A DNA stretch of 64,000 nt from Enoplosus armatus. Its lineage: Eukaryota > Chordata > Actinopteri > Centrarchiformes > Enoplosidae. Location of the stretch: NCBI RefSeq assembly GCF_043641665.1, contig NC_092190.1, positions 25,312,010 to 25,376,009 on the forward strand, written 5' to 3'. A program made the position numbers and the translations under genes. Below are positions 1 through 10,000 of this stretch, piece after piece. The first letter of the stretch is position 1. The number at the start of each line of letters is the position of its first letter. The notes beneath the pieces are model-generated. The model saw only the letters and a list, made by a program, of their open reading frames with translations. It ran no database searches and was not told where the DNA came from.

Positions 1-179
1 TGTCAGGTCCTCCGTGTTGTTTGAGTCTCATCTGTCATTTAGAAGTGTTTCCGAAGTGGCAGCCTGAGAAATGTGAGAACTCTTTAAAGTTTGCAGTTCC
101 TTTGTTTTTCAAGCATCTAAGCATAAGAATAAATATGTTACACAGCTAACAACTTTGAAAGCCTCAAATGTAATTTGAG

Positions 180-342
180 GATGTGGTGTATTCGCCCTAT
201 GTTCATTCTCCAAAGGAGATTTTGTAGTTGAATACAGGGGGGATATGATAAATAATGTCGAATTCCAGAGAAGAAGAAATATTTACCACCCACCATGTGC
301 TGCATTTATGTTTGCGTTCAAGTCGCAAGGGAAGACATGGTG
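180..342 (+). CDS. SET domain exon 1 (KMT5A/SETD8-like)
   Basis: The translation starts CGVFALCSFSKGDFVVEYRG, the N-terminal SET motif that forms part of the S-adenosylmethionine pocket (compare GRGVFA..F.KGDFVVEY in KMT5A). It ends in GKTW plus two bases. The donor is TG/GTAAGA at 342/343. The acceptor before 180 is weak (ATTTGAG), and a stop in the same frame lies just upstream, so an upstream exon must supply the start. The split codon TG+T makes a Cys with exon 574-766, giving the family-typical W-C-I-D-A-S. Confidence 0.65.
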
Positions 343-573
343 GTAAGATTTTAAGATAAACCTTAACCATACTCCTTTATACTAAACTCCTTACACAACT
401 CCAAGAGAAAGGTAAGGCTCTGATTTTGTTGTATATATTGTCTTTTAAATTTGACATACAGTATGTGGGGCTTTCTCCCAAATAATACAATTCTTTGTAG
501 AAGAACTGGAGGAGACCTTACATTTATGTAATATTGTTTTTTTCCTTTTTCTCTTGTTTTTGTCCTTTTTAAG

Positions 574-766
574 TATTGATGCCTCGAGAGAAGATGAACC
601 ATTTGGGCCGCTAGTCAATGATGAGCACAGACGTCCAAACTGTAGGATGAAGAAAACTGACGTGGATGGACTCCTGCACCTACGTCTGTTTGCCCTTAAT
701 GATATAAATGAAGGAGAAGAAATTACCTATGACTATGGAGGTGAAGACTGCCCGTGGAGAATACAA
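574..766 (+). CDS. SET domain exon 2 (post-insert, YDYG motif)
   Basis: The acceptor is a good pyrimidine tract ending TTTTTAAG/T, and the donor is CAA/GTATGT. The open translation holds DASREDEPFGPLVNDEH, then RPNC, HLRLFALNDINEGEEITYDY and CPWR. This matches the C-terminal half of a KMT5A-like SET domain: the R-x-x-NH-x-x-x-NC region, then EEITYDYG, whose Tyr is catalytic in SET enzymes. The canonical NHS is NDE here, a change seen (from memory) in divergent fish paralogues. Activity cannot be judged from sequence. Confidence 0.7.
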
Positions 767-1407
767 GTATGTGGCACAACTACACAGTGTTGCAGAATAT
801 CTCAGAATAACTTTGTGGTTGACGGTATAATCATTTGAAACTATTAGAATCTAAATTATCTCTATTTCTGTTTAAATTTTATATACAGTATATTTAGGAC
901 ATATAATCTTTTATAGTAATTTATTGTGAATTAGGACTGCCAAATAGTTTTATGCAATCCATCTAGAAGGCTAATGATATTGGGAGATTTGGGACAGATT
1001 TGAACATTTATAGGGATTTTCCTTTTGGTAAAATATCACTCTATTCTGTGACGTTCATGACGTCCCCACAGCACACCTTACGTCAGTGTTTAGGTAGAAA
1101 GTTTGTGTTAAGTATCTGACAAACTGGAGACAATTGGTCCCCATAAGGGACCACGACATGCTGTGTGAAATGTCCCCACAAAGCTTGTTTTAGTCAATGT
1201 GTGTGTGAAAGCAGACAGCGGTGGACGGAGCAGGAAGAAACATTCTAGTTGAATTTGATGTTTTCTCTCTCAAGTCTGGTGTCTGTTGGCATGCATTAAA
1301 TTTAGAGATATGTCCTTAAGAAAGCAGTAAACAAATGTGGGGAGTAATCGGTGCCATGATTCCTGATCCAATCACAGATAATAAAAAATGACCATGTCAT
1401 TATTGAT
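767..1407. other. Non-coding stretch, no gene recognised
   Basis: AT-rich sequence between the SET exon and the recombinase-like block. Around 1050-1180 it has short runs of the kind GTCCCCACA, found in several fish interspersed repeats (compare 39.1 kb), but no boundaries can be set. Confidence 0.4.
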
Positions 1408-1890
1408 CTTGGACAACACCTTAAACAAAGGTGGGATGTCAGCCAAGAAACAACAGTGTGTACGAGAGAGGATGCGAGAAATGGGAAGACTGACAATGCC
1501 AGAAGAGTTACCACCTTAAAAACAATGGAGGATTTCATAAATCCAAAGAATTACTTGGAGACGGTCAAAGCTGTCAAGATGACTTGTGGCTATGATAGTG
1601 ACACTAACAAATTCTCGATTCCATCATGGAATAAATAAACACAAATAAACTTGGGAAAGCCTTGGTTAGAGTCAGCAAACTCTTAAAAGCACAGGGTTTG
1701 ATTCTGAACAACGAAGAGCTTGTGAGGAATGCCACTGAGTTTCAAGGAGTCCACAGTGAAAAGTGGAATGAGATGATATCTGCAACAGCACTAAGGAACA
1801 TCGCTGAAGCAAAGTGGAATGTGCCCACACTGAGAAACTGATGCATTTTTTGAACATCCTCAGTGTAGGGAATGCCCTTTCTCAGTCAAA
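1408..1890 (+). pseudogene. Tyrosine-recombinase (Crypton-like) N-terminal domain remnant
   Basis: Three frame segments read as one ancestral protein: QQCVRERMREMGRLTMPEEL (about 1450-1527); then, after a one-base shift, MEDFINPKNYLETVKAVKMT and YDSDTNKFSIPS (1525-1632); then LGKALVRVSKLLKAQGLILN and SATALRNIAEAKWN (about 1650-1825). Known, from memory: this resembles the all-helical N-terminal region of fish Crypton-like tyrosine-recombinase proteins. The catalytic half (R...HxxR...Y) does not follow. Frameshifts and the stop at about 1636 make it non-functional. The family assignment is moderately confident. Confidence 0.5.
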
Positions 1891-2136
1891 ATGCAAGATG
1901 AGTGTAGCAGTGGACTATCTCTATTTTCCGTGTATATATTTATTTTTGTCCCCCATATTTTTTATATCAGTATTTATTATTTGAATATTGTTTTTCTTCT
2001 TTTTTTTTTAAAGAAAATACTTCTAATTCTTATTGACACAGTGCTTGTCTGCTGTGTGTTTCTGCACCTTTCTGTCTTTGCTGCTTTGACTTTTTCCCCG
2101 CTGTGGGATTAATAAAGTCTAAATCTAAGTCTAAAG
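1890..2136 (+). mobile_element. LINE 3' end (CR1/L2-type tail)
   Basis: T-rich sequence ends GGGATTAATAAAGTCTAAAT followed by repeats of TCTAAG, the usual 3' UTR and short tandem tail of fish CR1/L2-type LINEs (compare 61.1 kb, GGGATCAATAAAGTATTTCT). It lies exactly where the recombinase-like block loses its C-terminal half, so insertion or deletion here broke the gene. No clear target duplication was found. Confidence 0.55.
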
Positions 2137-2255
2137 TCCTTCTACAACGGCGCTGCAATTTGCCAAGATCGGTAAACTTCTAATGGCACTCAAGCAAGGA
2201 AGATTAGCAGAGTTCCATGGCAAGAACTTGGAAGAAATCAAGATAGGTCCAGATG
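2137..2255 (+). CDS. Exon of the SET/recombinase-type gene family
   Basis: The open frame contains ALQFAKIGKLLMALKQGRLA and EFHGKNLEEIKIGPD, then the donor GATG/GTATG. It joins in phase to the exon at 2357. The 5' limit is uncertain because a LINE tail abuts it. The sequence resembles recurrent fish hypothetical proteins of this family; no enzymatic motif is visible. Confidence 0.5.
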
Positions 2256-2356
2256 GTATGTTTTATTTTTATTTTCCATTGTCTACCATCATTTTTCCAT
2301 CCTTTTTATTTTTATTTGATCACATTTATTAGCTGTACTTGGTATGTCTCCCATAG

Positions 2357-2425
2357 AAAAAGTTCTGGGCAATGATGAGGAACACAGGAGCGGAGAGGAA
2401 GGACACTGTTCATCTACTGTTGATG
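2357..2425 (+). CDS. Small acidic exon of the same gene family
   Basis: The 69-base exon after CCATAG encodes EKVLGNDEEHRSGEEG and CSSTVD and ends at the donor GATG/GTATG. Phase 1 is kept on both sides, as for exons 2137-2255 and 3548-3679, which supports a real exon. Confidence 0.5.
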
Positions 2426-3547
2426 GTATGTAGTGTCAGTAATTTAATGTCAAAAAGAAATAGGTGCTTAAGTTTATTAGATATTATTCACTAAAATCAT
2501 TTAGTGATACAAGACAGTAATTTCTTTGTTTTGTTTAAGTCCCAATCTGTAAAAAGGCCTTCAGCAGCCTTATTTTCCTACCGTTACACCATGGTTGATT
2601 CTACCTCCTGCTTTTGAGTGCTGTTATAGGACATGTATCACCTAGGCAGCTGCAGGGCAGCCTGGTAGTTAGATTAATTGGACCTCGTGCAAGAACATTT
2701 TAATATTCTTGTTCTAAATCTCTCTTACTTTTTACTTAGAGATTTGTTCTTACAAGTGTTACAAGTCAGATCCACCAAACTCTCTTAACTACACAAACTT
2801 GTCATAAATCGCTCGTTTCAGCCTGATAAATGCCACCTGTTGGTGAGGAGGTGCACGTTTGTGAGATTTGATCATTAGCATAAGCAACACCACTAAAATG
2901 ACCATACAAGACTACCTGTCTTGCATGGTCATTTAGTTTGTGAGCATGTTTTATTTAACAAAAACATTACCATTGAGTAAATAGAAGACTTTCACACTGT
3001 GTCTTGCTTTTCTAAAATCAGCAGCGAAAGTCTGGTGTGAGCAGAGGCTTCCCAGCTTTAGTGAACTAGCCTTGCTACCAGGAACAGAAATGTATTAAAT
3101 AATACTGATATTTAAACATAATTTAATTTGCTAAAAAAAAGACGAGACAAAGAGAAGGAGAGAAAGAGAGGGATATAGAAAGTGCACACACTTGGGTGAT
3201 CAAGAGAGAGAAACGCGAAAAGGTCCTGTTTGTCTGTTCTGGGCTACTGTAGAAACATGGCGGTGCAACATGGCGGACTCCGTGGAAGAGGACCTGCTTC
3301 CTATGTAGATATAAAGGGCTCATTCTAAGCTAACGAAAACATGATTCTTAGTTTCAGGTGATTATATGAAAATTATATTCCATTTTTGCTAATAGATCCC
3401 CCTAAATCCGACACACTGAATCTGATCTAAATGTTTTATAATTAAGTGTTCCTGCAAAAACAAATGACACATTGATTGGGTATGGTCAGCATTCTTGTAG
3501 TACATGTGAAGTATGCATCTTATTGAAAATGTTATTTTTTTTCATAG
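2426..3547 (+). other. Intron with an inverted-repeat remnant
   Basis: No coding signal. At about 2893-2936 AAAATGACCATACAAGAC and GTCTTGCATGGTCATTT form an imperfect hairpin with a 5-base loop, probably a decayed MITE end. Confidence 0.4.
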
Positions 3548-3679
3548 AACCATCAGCAGAGGAGACTCTTCCACCTACAGAGGGGAATGAAATCCCACCA
3601 ACACGCAAGAGACACAAACCGCCATCAGCAGAGGATGAGGTATCTTCTGGAGTCGGTGTTGTGAGACCCTCTTCCAGAG
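3548..3679 (+). CDS. Exon of the same gene family (Pro/Glu-rich linker)
   Basis: The acceptor is TTTTTTTCATAG/A and the donor AGAG/GTAAGG. It encodes EPSAEETLPPTEGNEIPPTR, then a basic KRHKPP patch and a Ser/Val-rich stretch. It is probably a flexible linker before the C-terminal basic domain. Phase is continuous with both neighbouring exons. Confidence 0.5.
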
Positions 3680-4154
3680 GTAAGGTTTTTTTTGTTATTC
3701 TAGTAACGCACCTATGAGCCTGAATAGGTTAAACAATGTAACCAACGGATGGATGTATAGTAAGAACTAGTTACTCATTTGGTAGAAGCATATGTGTTAG
3801 TACTAATGCTAGTACTAAGTGTTTCAAGTAGTTAAAGTAGCTTTAATATTAACTGAAATTATGTTCAAGAAGCTAACGTTGCTGAAACCATAATGACGTA
3901 GTAGTACTTTACTTTAGCATGATGGTTATCCAAAAGGTTTTTAAACGCATTCTACCCTTTAAGTTTGATTGCATAATTGCCACTTAAGCAGCCTTGTGTG
4001 AAAACCGATATCCTCAAGCACAGTATCTAATCTGGTAGAAGAAGATGCATACGTGTATGATAAATATTGTTGATTTCCTCTTCCCCAGTGTTCATTTCAG
4101 TCCAAGTGGGAGAATGCACAAATTGTTGAACGCTCAATTTGTACTGTAGATGTT

Positions 4155-4157
<3 letters not shown>

Positions 4158-4201
<44 letters not shown>
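4158..4201. repeat. (TA)n microsatellite
   Basis: Uninterrupted TA dinucleotides, about 22 units, in the last intron of the SET/recombinase-type gene. Confidence 0.95.
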
Positions 4202-4206
<5 letters not shown>

Positions 4207-4299
4207 CATACTGATACCGGCTTTAGAACTTACAGGACTTGTAGCTCAAACTCTTCCTTCTACTTTTATTTACAAATTTGTTTTTCTGCTCACTTACAG

Positions 4300-4514
4300 G
4301 TAAAGCTGCCCAGAAAAGAACACCCCGGCAGCAGACAGAGGTGCAGGCGGTGGAGAGGCACATGAAACGATTCATCACTTCTTGTGTTGTACCGGCAAAA
4401 AGTGACTGTGAGAAATGTTTAAAGGCTGAACCAGAAGCTCTCAAGAACCGGGACTGGCAAACTTTGAAATTTTATGTTTATAACCGCATTACAGCCTACA
4501 AAAGAAAAGTTTAG
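4300..4514 (+). CDS. Terminal exon: basic SANT/Myb-like C-terminal domain with stop
   Basis: The acceptor CACTTACAG/G is good. The frame reads AAQKRTPRQQTEVQAVERHM, then FITSCVVPAKSDCEKCLKAE and RITAYKRKV-stop at 4512-4514. The ending with two Cys in CEKC and a basic tail resembles the C-terminus of fish SETD8-like and recombinase-derived hypothetical proteins. It is open and phase-matched, so this end of the gene looks less decayed than the middle. DNA binding is inferred only. Confidence 0.55.
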
Positions 4515-5150
4515 CGTAATTAGCATGGTGATTACCAACGCACAGGTTGGTACTGTAGTTTGTTTACATTCAAATTTCTAAGCAAAATACTTAAGGTGTT
4601 GAATGCATGTCAAATGCATGTCCTAGTTTCAAAATACATTTGCAAAGCAGTTTTTAAATGTTGTGCATGGTTTACAGAAAGAGACTGGGCAGGCTTCTGA
4701 GTTTTCCAGTTACCTGGAGTTATTAAAAAGTTCAAATGTGCAATTTAAATGAGAGTTTGATATCTTGGAATTTAACTAATGACAGTCACTACTAGGAACT
4801 ACATGTAACTTACGACAAACATGTGAGATGATTGCTAGTATTATTAGGGTGGTGCTAAGTGTTAGGTGACTGAGTAGTAGTTACAATATTACAACAGTGG
4901 TTCTGTGGTTAAAAATTGGAAAAAATATAGTAACCTGTGTGAGTAAACGGTTTAAAGGGTTGACTTTTTGTGTGGCAGATATGGGCTGGACAACACTACT
5001 CAATTCTTGGTACTTAAGTGACCCCTGATATCAAAGAGATTAACGCACATAGAAGAGTCAGAACAATGTCTCCATTACACAGCAAATGCTAATTTATTTC
5101 CTCTTTTTCCGACATTAAAAAAGTAAGTCTAAAGGTTCTGCAATAGGTTA
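4515..5150. other. Intergenic, nothing recognised
   Basis: AT-rich sequence without open exons or recognisable repeat ends. Confidence 0.4.
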
Positions 5151-5151
5151 C

Positions 5152-5400
5152 ATAAACTATATGGCCGAAAGTCAGTGGACACCCCTACTAATTATTGAGT
5201 TCAGCTGTTTCAGCCCGAGCTAACAGGTGCATAACATCCAGCACATAGACATGAAATCTCGACAGACAAGCACTCAGGGTTTAGAACGGGTCATAAAGAG
5301 TTCACTGTAAACCTGGCACTGTCATAGGATGCCACCTTTGCCACAAGTAAGTTTGTGAAATTTCTGCCCTACTAGATCTGCCCCGGCCAACTGTAATAAG
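5152..5400 (+). mobile_element. Tc1/mariner-like fragment (5' end and transposase N-terminus)
   Basis: It begins with a fish Tc1-type terminal sequence (TATGGCCGAAAGTCAGTGGA, then CACCCCTACTAATTATTGAG) and continues into the start of a transposase. The text around 5318-5395 corresponds to GTVIGCHL..KSVRQISALLELPRSTV, the helix-turn-helix DNA-binding region, with substitutions and a stop. The 3' two-thirds and the second inverted repeat are absent, so this is a dead fragment. Confidence 0.7.
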
Positions 5401-6028
5401 AATAATTCTGTAGTACCCCAAAACCCTGGCACAGTGGTTCTTAAGATCAAAATTCATAACTTTCTTTCGTGAAAACATGCATTCCGCGTGAATCTGGGTG
5501 CTGCTACAGTAGATGTTCAAATTGGCATTATTGTGGTTTGGTTCCATGTCTGTATTCGGGTATTTGGTCTCATCCTTATGGGTAGCAGATTGCTAACTAT
5601 GAAAAATTTATATGAAGACTTAACCAAGGTGGTTAAAATGCAATAATCTGAGGTTTGACTTGATATAGATGTATATAATTTGCCATTTTAATGTAGAAAT
5701 AATAATTATAGTAATACTAATAATGATAATTCTAGCATGGTCCCCAGTAATCAAATGGGAATCTTTGTGGGTTATGCAAAATTACATTTAAATTAGGCCC
5801 CCTTCAACCATGTTCACTGGGTTTTTCATAGGCCCCAGGTTAGCATGGTCAAATCATTACTTCATCAATGTAGAGATTTGAAGGCGTGTATAGGCTAACT
5901 AAGCAATGGCAAGTGTACTTGTATTTTTTTCACACCTCTAGGCCCTCTAGAAAGGGTGGTCCCCACAGGTGATGATTAAAAAGTTGGCCCCATTATAAAT
6001 GAAAACCAGCATGTGTGTGTGTATGTAC
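5401..6028. other. No gene recognised; expected position of the next acvr2a exons
   Basis: I looked on the minus strand for the exon that should follow exon 7 of acvr2a (catalytic loop completion D-x-K-S-K-N, then the DFG region) and did not see it here or anywhere between 1 and 6028. Confidence 0.5.
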
Positions 6029-6174
6029 CTGTGTGCGATGGCTGGTTTGTGTCCGTCCTTGTGTCCAGGTATATCTTCGTGCAGGTAGGCAAGACCTCGA
6101 GACATGGACTGAGCAATGAGACACAGTTCAGACCAGGAGAGGACGTTTGCCTTCAGGTAGTCTGTCAGAGAACC
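6029..6174 (-). CDS. acvr2a: acvr2a exon 7: kinase N/C-lobe hinge to catalytic loop
   Basis: 146 bases, acceptor TCTCCTCAG/GG, donor CAG/GTACAT. It encodes [20 protein letters not shown], then [15 protein letters not shown] and [10 protein letters not shown] is the start of the HRDxKxxN catalytic loop; the Asp would come from the next exon. [13 protein letters not shown] is typical of the 2A subtype. Confidence 0.93.
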
Positions 6175-7029
6175 CTGAGGAGAGAACACAGAACATTAGA
6201 TTCAGATTAGATTTTATGAATGTTTGGTTGTGTTGTAGTTCTCCATGTGTCCAGCAGGGAGCAGCACCTTCTCATGGTAGGCTGTGATGAGCCACAGCTC
6301 TATGTCCATGTTGCTTCCTCTCCTCTCAGCTCCAATGAACTGCAGCAGGTTTTCGTGTCTCATCCCATTCAGGTTGAAGATCTCGTACTCGTTCTGCCAC
6401 GACTGCTTGTCCTGAATACACACAAATAAACAGAGGTCAAAGGTCCAGTTTGACAAACAAAAACATCTGAACCCAGTGTCGGGGTCCAGAGGCAGGACCA
6501 TATCATCAACCTCATCATCTCAGAAACATTTCATTAACCACCAGCTGATTATTCACTGAGTGACTTCAGAAGGTGTATTGATGATTAGCCTGGAACCTGA
6601 CGAATCTGCGAGCTCGTGTTTTATTTGCTGTGGTAGATCCGTCTGCCGCCCCCACCTGAAAACTGCAGGTGTCAACACTGTAAATTGGTTTAAGTGCCTT
6701 AAAATGGTTAAAGTCTGTGTAAAAGAAAGATTTGTTTCTAAACACTTGTCACTGTTTACACACCAACACACACTTCAACTATTTCCGCTATTTCTAACAT
6801 TTCAACTGATCTCATGTCTCAGTTTCATCTCTTACTTTATCTGACAGTTCAACTGCTTTCAGCGTCTACGCGTCTTTAAGCATCTATATGTCAACTGACA
6901 CTGAATGAAACTGAAAACACACAAACCTTGTGTGTGTGGTCAATTGAGGTCATGATGGTTTTACTGGACGCTAATTGGCCCAAGGACCCGGTCAGCCTCG
7001 GGTGGATTAAAGCTCTGAGATTTAAGGCT

Positions 7030-7079
<50 letters not shown>

Positions 7080-10000
7080 GGGTGGGTGTGTGTGAGAGGT
7101 TTTGAGATCTTTAACTGGTTCTGAACTCTGAACCAGTTAAAAATACACAGGAACATGAAAACATGTTCATTGAAAACATGGTTTTAGATATGTCTACATC
7201 AGTACTCGGTGGTTTCTAACCCGTGGGTCGTGGGTCGGTACTGAACCACAGAGCACTTTCTGCCAGGCAGACAGGAAGCGACGTGAATCAGCAAAATAAA
7301 AGCTGAATAACGATAACCCAACTGCACCTCGTCATAGAAATGTAACATGTAGGTCTGAAGAAACAGCTGAGTCCCGACACGACACTAACACAACTCAGGT
7401 CTGAATTGAAGGACGTCACAAAGACAAAAGCAGCACTCCCTCACTATACAACTTTTACAATTTCATTCAAGAAAACTAGATGGAAGAATAAATGAAGATC
7501 CAGTAAAAGTCTTTCGATTTAGCATCAAGAATTCAATGAGATTCCAAACTCTGTTAGACGTTAAACAAAACAGCAGCTGAATTCTCTAATAACTGATGAC
7601 ACTGATGATCTAACTGTACATTTGAATTCAACTTTTAACCACAGAAATATACACACTGATGAAGTTGAATTTCATGTCTGTTTAGTTTTGTTTTAATGCT
7701 CGTCTTCTGTCTCTGTGTCGTTATAGCTGATGGTAGATGTGTGATGATGAATGGTAGATGTGTGATGATGATGGTGCGTTTGAGGCAGCTCAGACAGCAC
7801 AGACCTGGATGGGGAAGATTTTAACAGCAACGAAATCACTGAGCAGCTGAGCCTTCCACACACAGCCAAAGCGTCCCCTGGCTTTGATCTCCAGTAACTG
7901 CAGCGGCTTCTGGCCCAGGATGGGGGAGGGGGGCAGAGGGCCTGGGTCCTGGAAGAAACAACATGGAAACGTGAATGACTGTGGAAAGTCTGCTCCTGCT
8001 GCTCTGACTGATCTGAACCTGACAAATAGAAAATATATGTCAATCAAGCACTAAGGGGTTAATCCATCCAGGATATTTGAAAACAGATCAGATGTTTACA
8101 TTTGACTGGATACGTAAAGAACCGTTGTTTCAGAACATAAAATCAACATGAACCAGGTGAACAGGTCTCTCTGATGGTACATGTCCAGTCTGACACTGTT
8201 GGGAGTAATCTAGTGTGGACCACCTCAGAGTCTGTTAATCTGGATTATCATGGACACAAGGGGTTAACAGAAGTCCTACTGCAGGTCTGATTTCTAGCTG
8301 AGCTCCACAACACTGGACTCATGAGTTGTATATGATCAGTATGGTGCTCTTTGTTAAGTAGCTGTGTTTCTACTCTGTCACTGACTTTGTGAGTTAGGTA
8401 ATTTATTATTTCTCTGAAGTGTCTCTGAACAGAAGACGAGCACCATGTGATCGCTGTCTGTTCACGTTCATTCATCCACACAGAGCAGCTGGAGCTCTGC
8501 CCTGTCATCACTTTGTTAAATGTTTATTAGTGAAAAGGAGAAAACTGTCATGTCGTCTTCACTCTCGACAAACTCCATCACAAACACAAGCAGCTAATCA
8601 TAGATCTTAGGGTCTTCATGTGGTATATCTGTTAACGCCGCAACCCCAACGTGTCGTTACATCTTTGTGGAGCCTCATGTCAGATACAATTTCACCTACG
8701 ACGTATCTACAGAGAGTACAATGTAACATCGGAGATTACGATGTAACCTCCAATGTAACCCCTGAGACTACAATGTAACCTACAAGGTAACCTCAGAGAC
8801 TACAATTTAACCTATGATGTAACCTCTGAGACTACAATATATCCTCAGAGGCTACGTATGAAACCTAAGATGTACCCTTGGAGAATACAATGTAGCCTCG
8901 GAGACTATGAAGTATCCTCAGAGGCTACACATGTAACCTCGGAGACTACAATGTATCGTCAAGGAGTATGATGTAACCTCAGAGACTCGATGTAATGTCT
9001 GCGACTACAGTATACCCTACGATGTTTCTCTTACTTTTGTTTTTAAACTTGTCTGTACACCATGGACACTAAACTCGTTGAGTTTGCTCTGGTGGTTTTG
9101 CTGGTTTCTGCACCTTTTAGGACCGTGTCCGGGGAGCGCAGCCATGGCCCTATTGTTTACAACAGGGATCATCTGATAGCGCTTCGTAACACGGCAGTGT
9201 TACTTGAGGAGACGGGGAGATCGTGCTGGAGCCAAGCGCCGCGCTAGGAGGAAATGCTTTAAACCCGTCCTGCCATCGATTATCATGGGGAATGTGAGAT
9301 CTCACAGATGGGGATGACAGGAAATACAGAGAACTGACCCGCCTCCACATCAACGCAGGGAAAACCAAAGAGATGGTGATGGACTTCTGCTGGTGCAAAC
9401 ACACCCCTCCCACACCAGTGAACATCCAGGGAATGGACATTGAGATGGTGTACCTAGGCGCTCACCTGAACAATAAAGTGGACTGACAATACCACTGCAC
9501 TGTACAAGAAGGGCCAGAGCGGACTCTATCTGGTCTTTTGGAGTGCAGGGGGCACTCCTGAAGACCTTCTTTGACTCGGTGGTGGCATCAGTCATCTTTT
9601 ATGGAGTGGTCTGCGGGGGCAGCAGCATCTCAGCTGCCAACAGGAAGAAACTGGACAAACTGATTAAGAAGGCCAGCTCTGTTCTGGGATGCCCCCTGAA
9701 CTCAGTGGAGGTGGTGGGAGAAAGGCGGATGATAGCTAAGCTATCATCCCTGAGGTCCCACCCCATGCAGGACACTCTGCCAGCCCTGGGCAGCTCCTTC
9801 AGTGACAGGCTGCTTCACCCGCGGTGTGTGAAGGAGAGGTACCGGAGGTCTTTCCTCCCGGCTGCTGTCAGGCTCTACAATCAGACCTGCTCCCAGTAGA
9901 CCACGCACACCTAAATGGACAATCCACTCTCATGCAATATTTCTGAATGTATAACAAATGGTGCGATATCTACATCTCTCTATGTGCAATAGAGTATAAT

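Larger units (their letters stand above)
180..4514 (+). pseudogene. Decayed fish multi-copy gene: SET domain, tyrosine-recombinase-like block, C-terminal basic domain
   Basis: Seen: two exons (180-342, 574-766) join in phase to an open SET domain. A block at about 1420-1860 reads as one protein only with frameshifts. Four further exons (about 2137-2255, 2357-2425, 3548-3679, 4300-4514) join in phase and end at a TAG at 4512-4514. Known, from memory: fish genomes carry many genes with KMT5A/SETD8-like SET domains, and related predicted proteins combine a Crypton-like tyrosine-recombinase region with a basic C-terminus. Inference: this is one such copy, broken in the middle, where the recombinase catalytic half is missing and a LINE 3' end sits in its place. 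It lies on the strand opposite acvr2a and may lie inside a long intron of that gene. The exons could instead belong to two adjacent remnants. Expression is unknown. Confidence 0.6.

Noticed and set aside
6029..7948. Assignment of the receptor as acvr2b
   Set aside because: The DPGP and GSLTDYLK parts fit both subtypes, but the signal peptide, [16 protein letters not shown] and [14 protein letters not shown] are of the 2A type.
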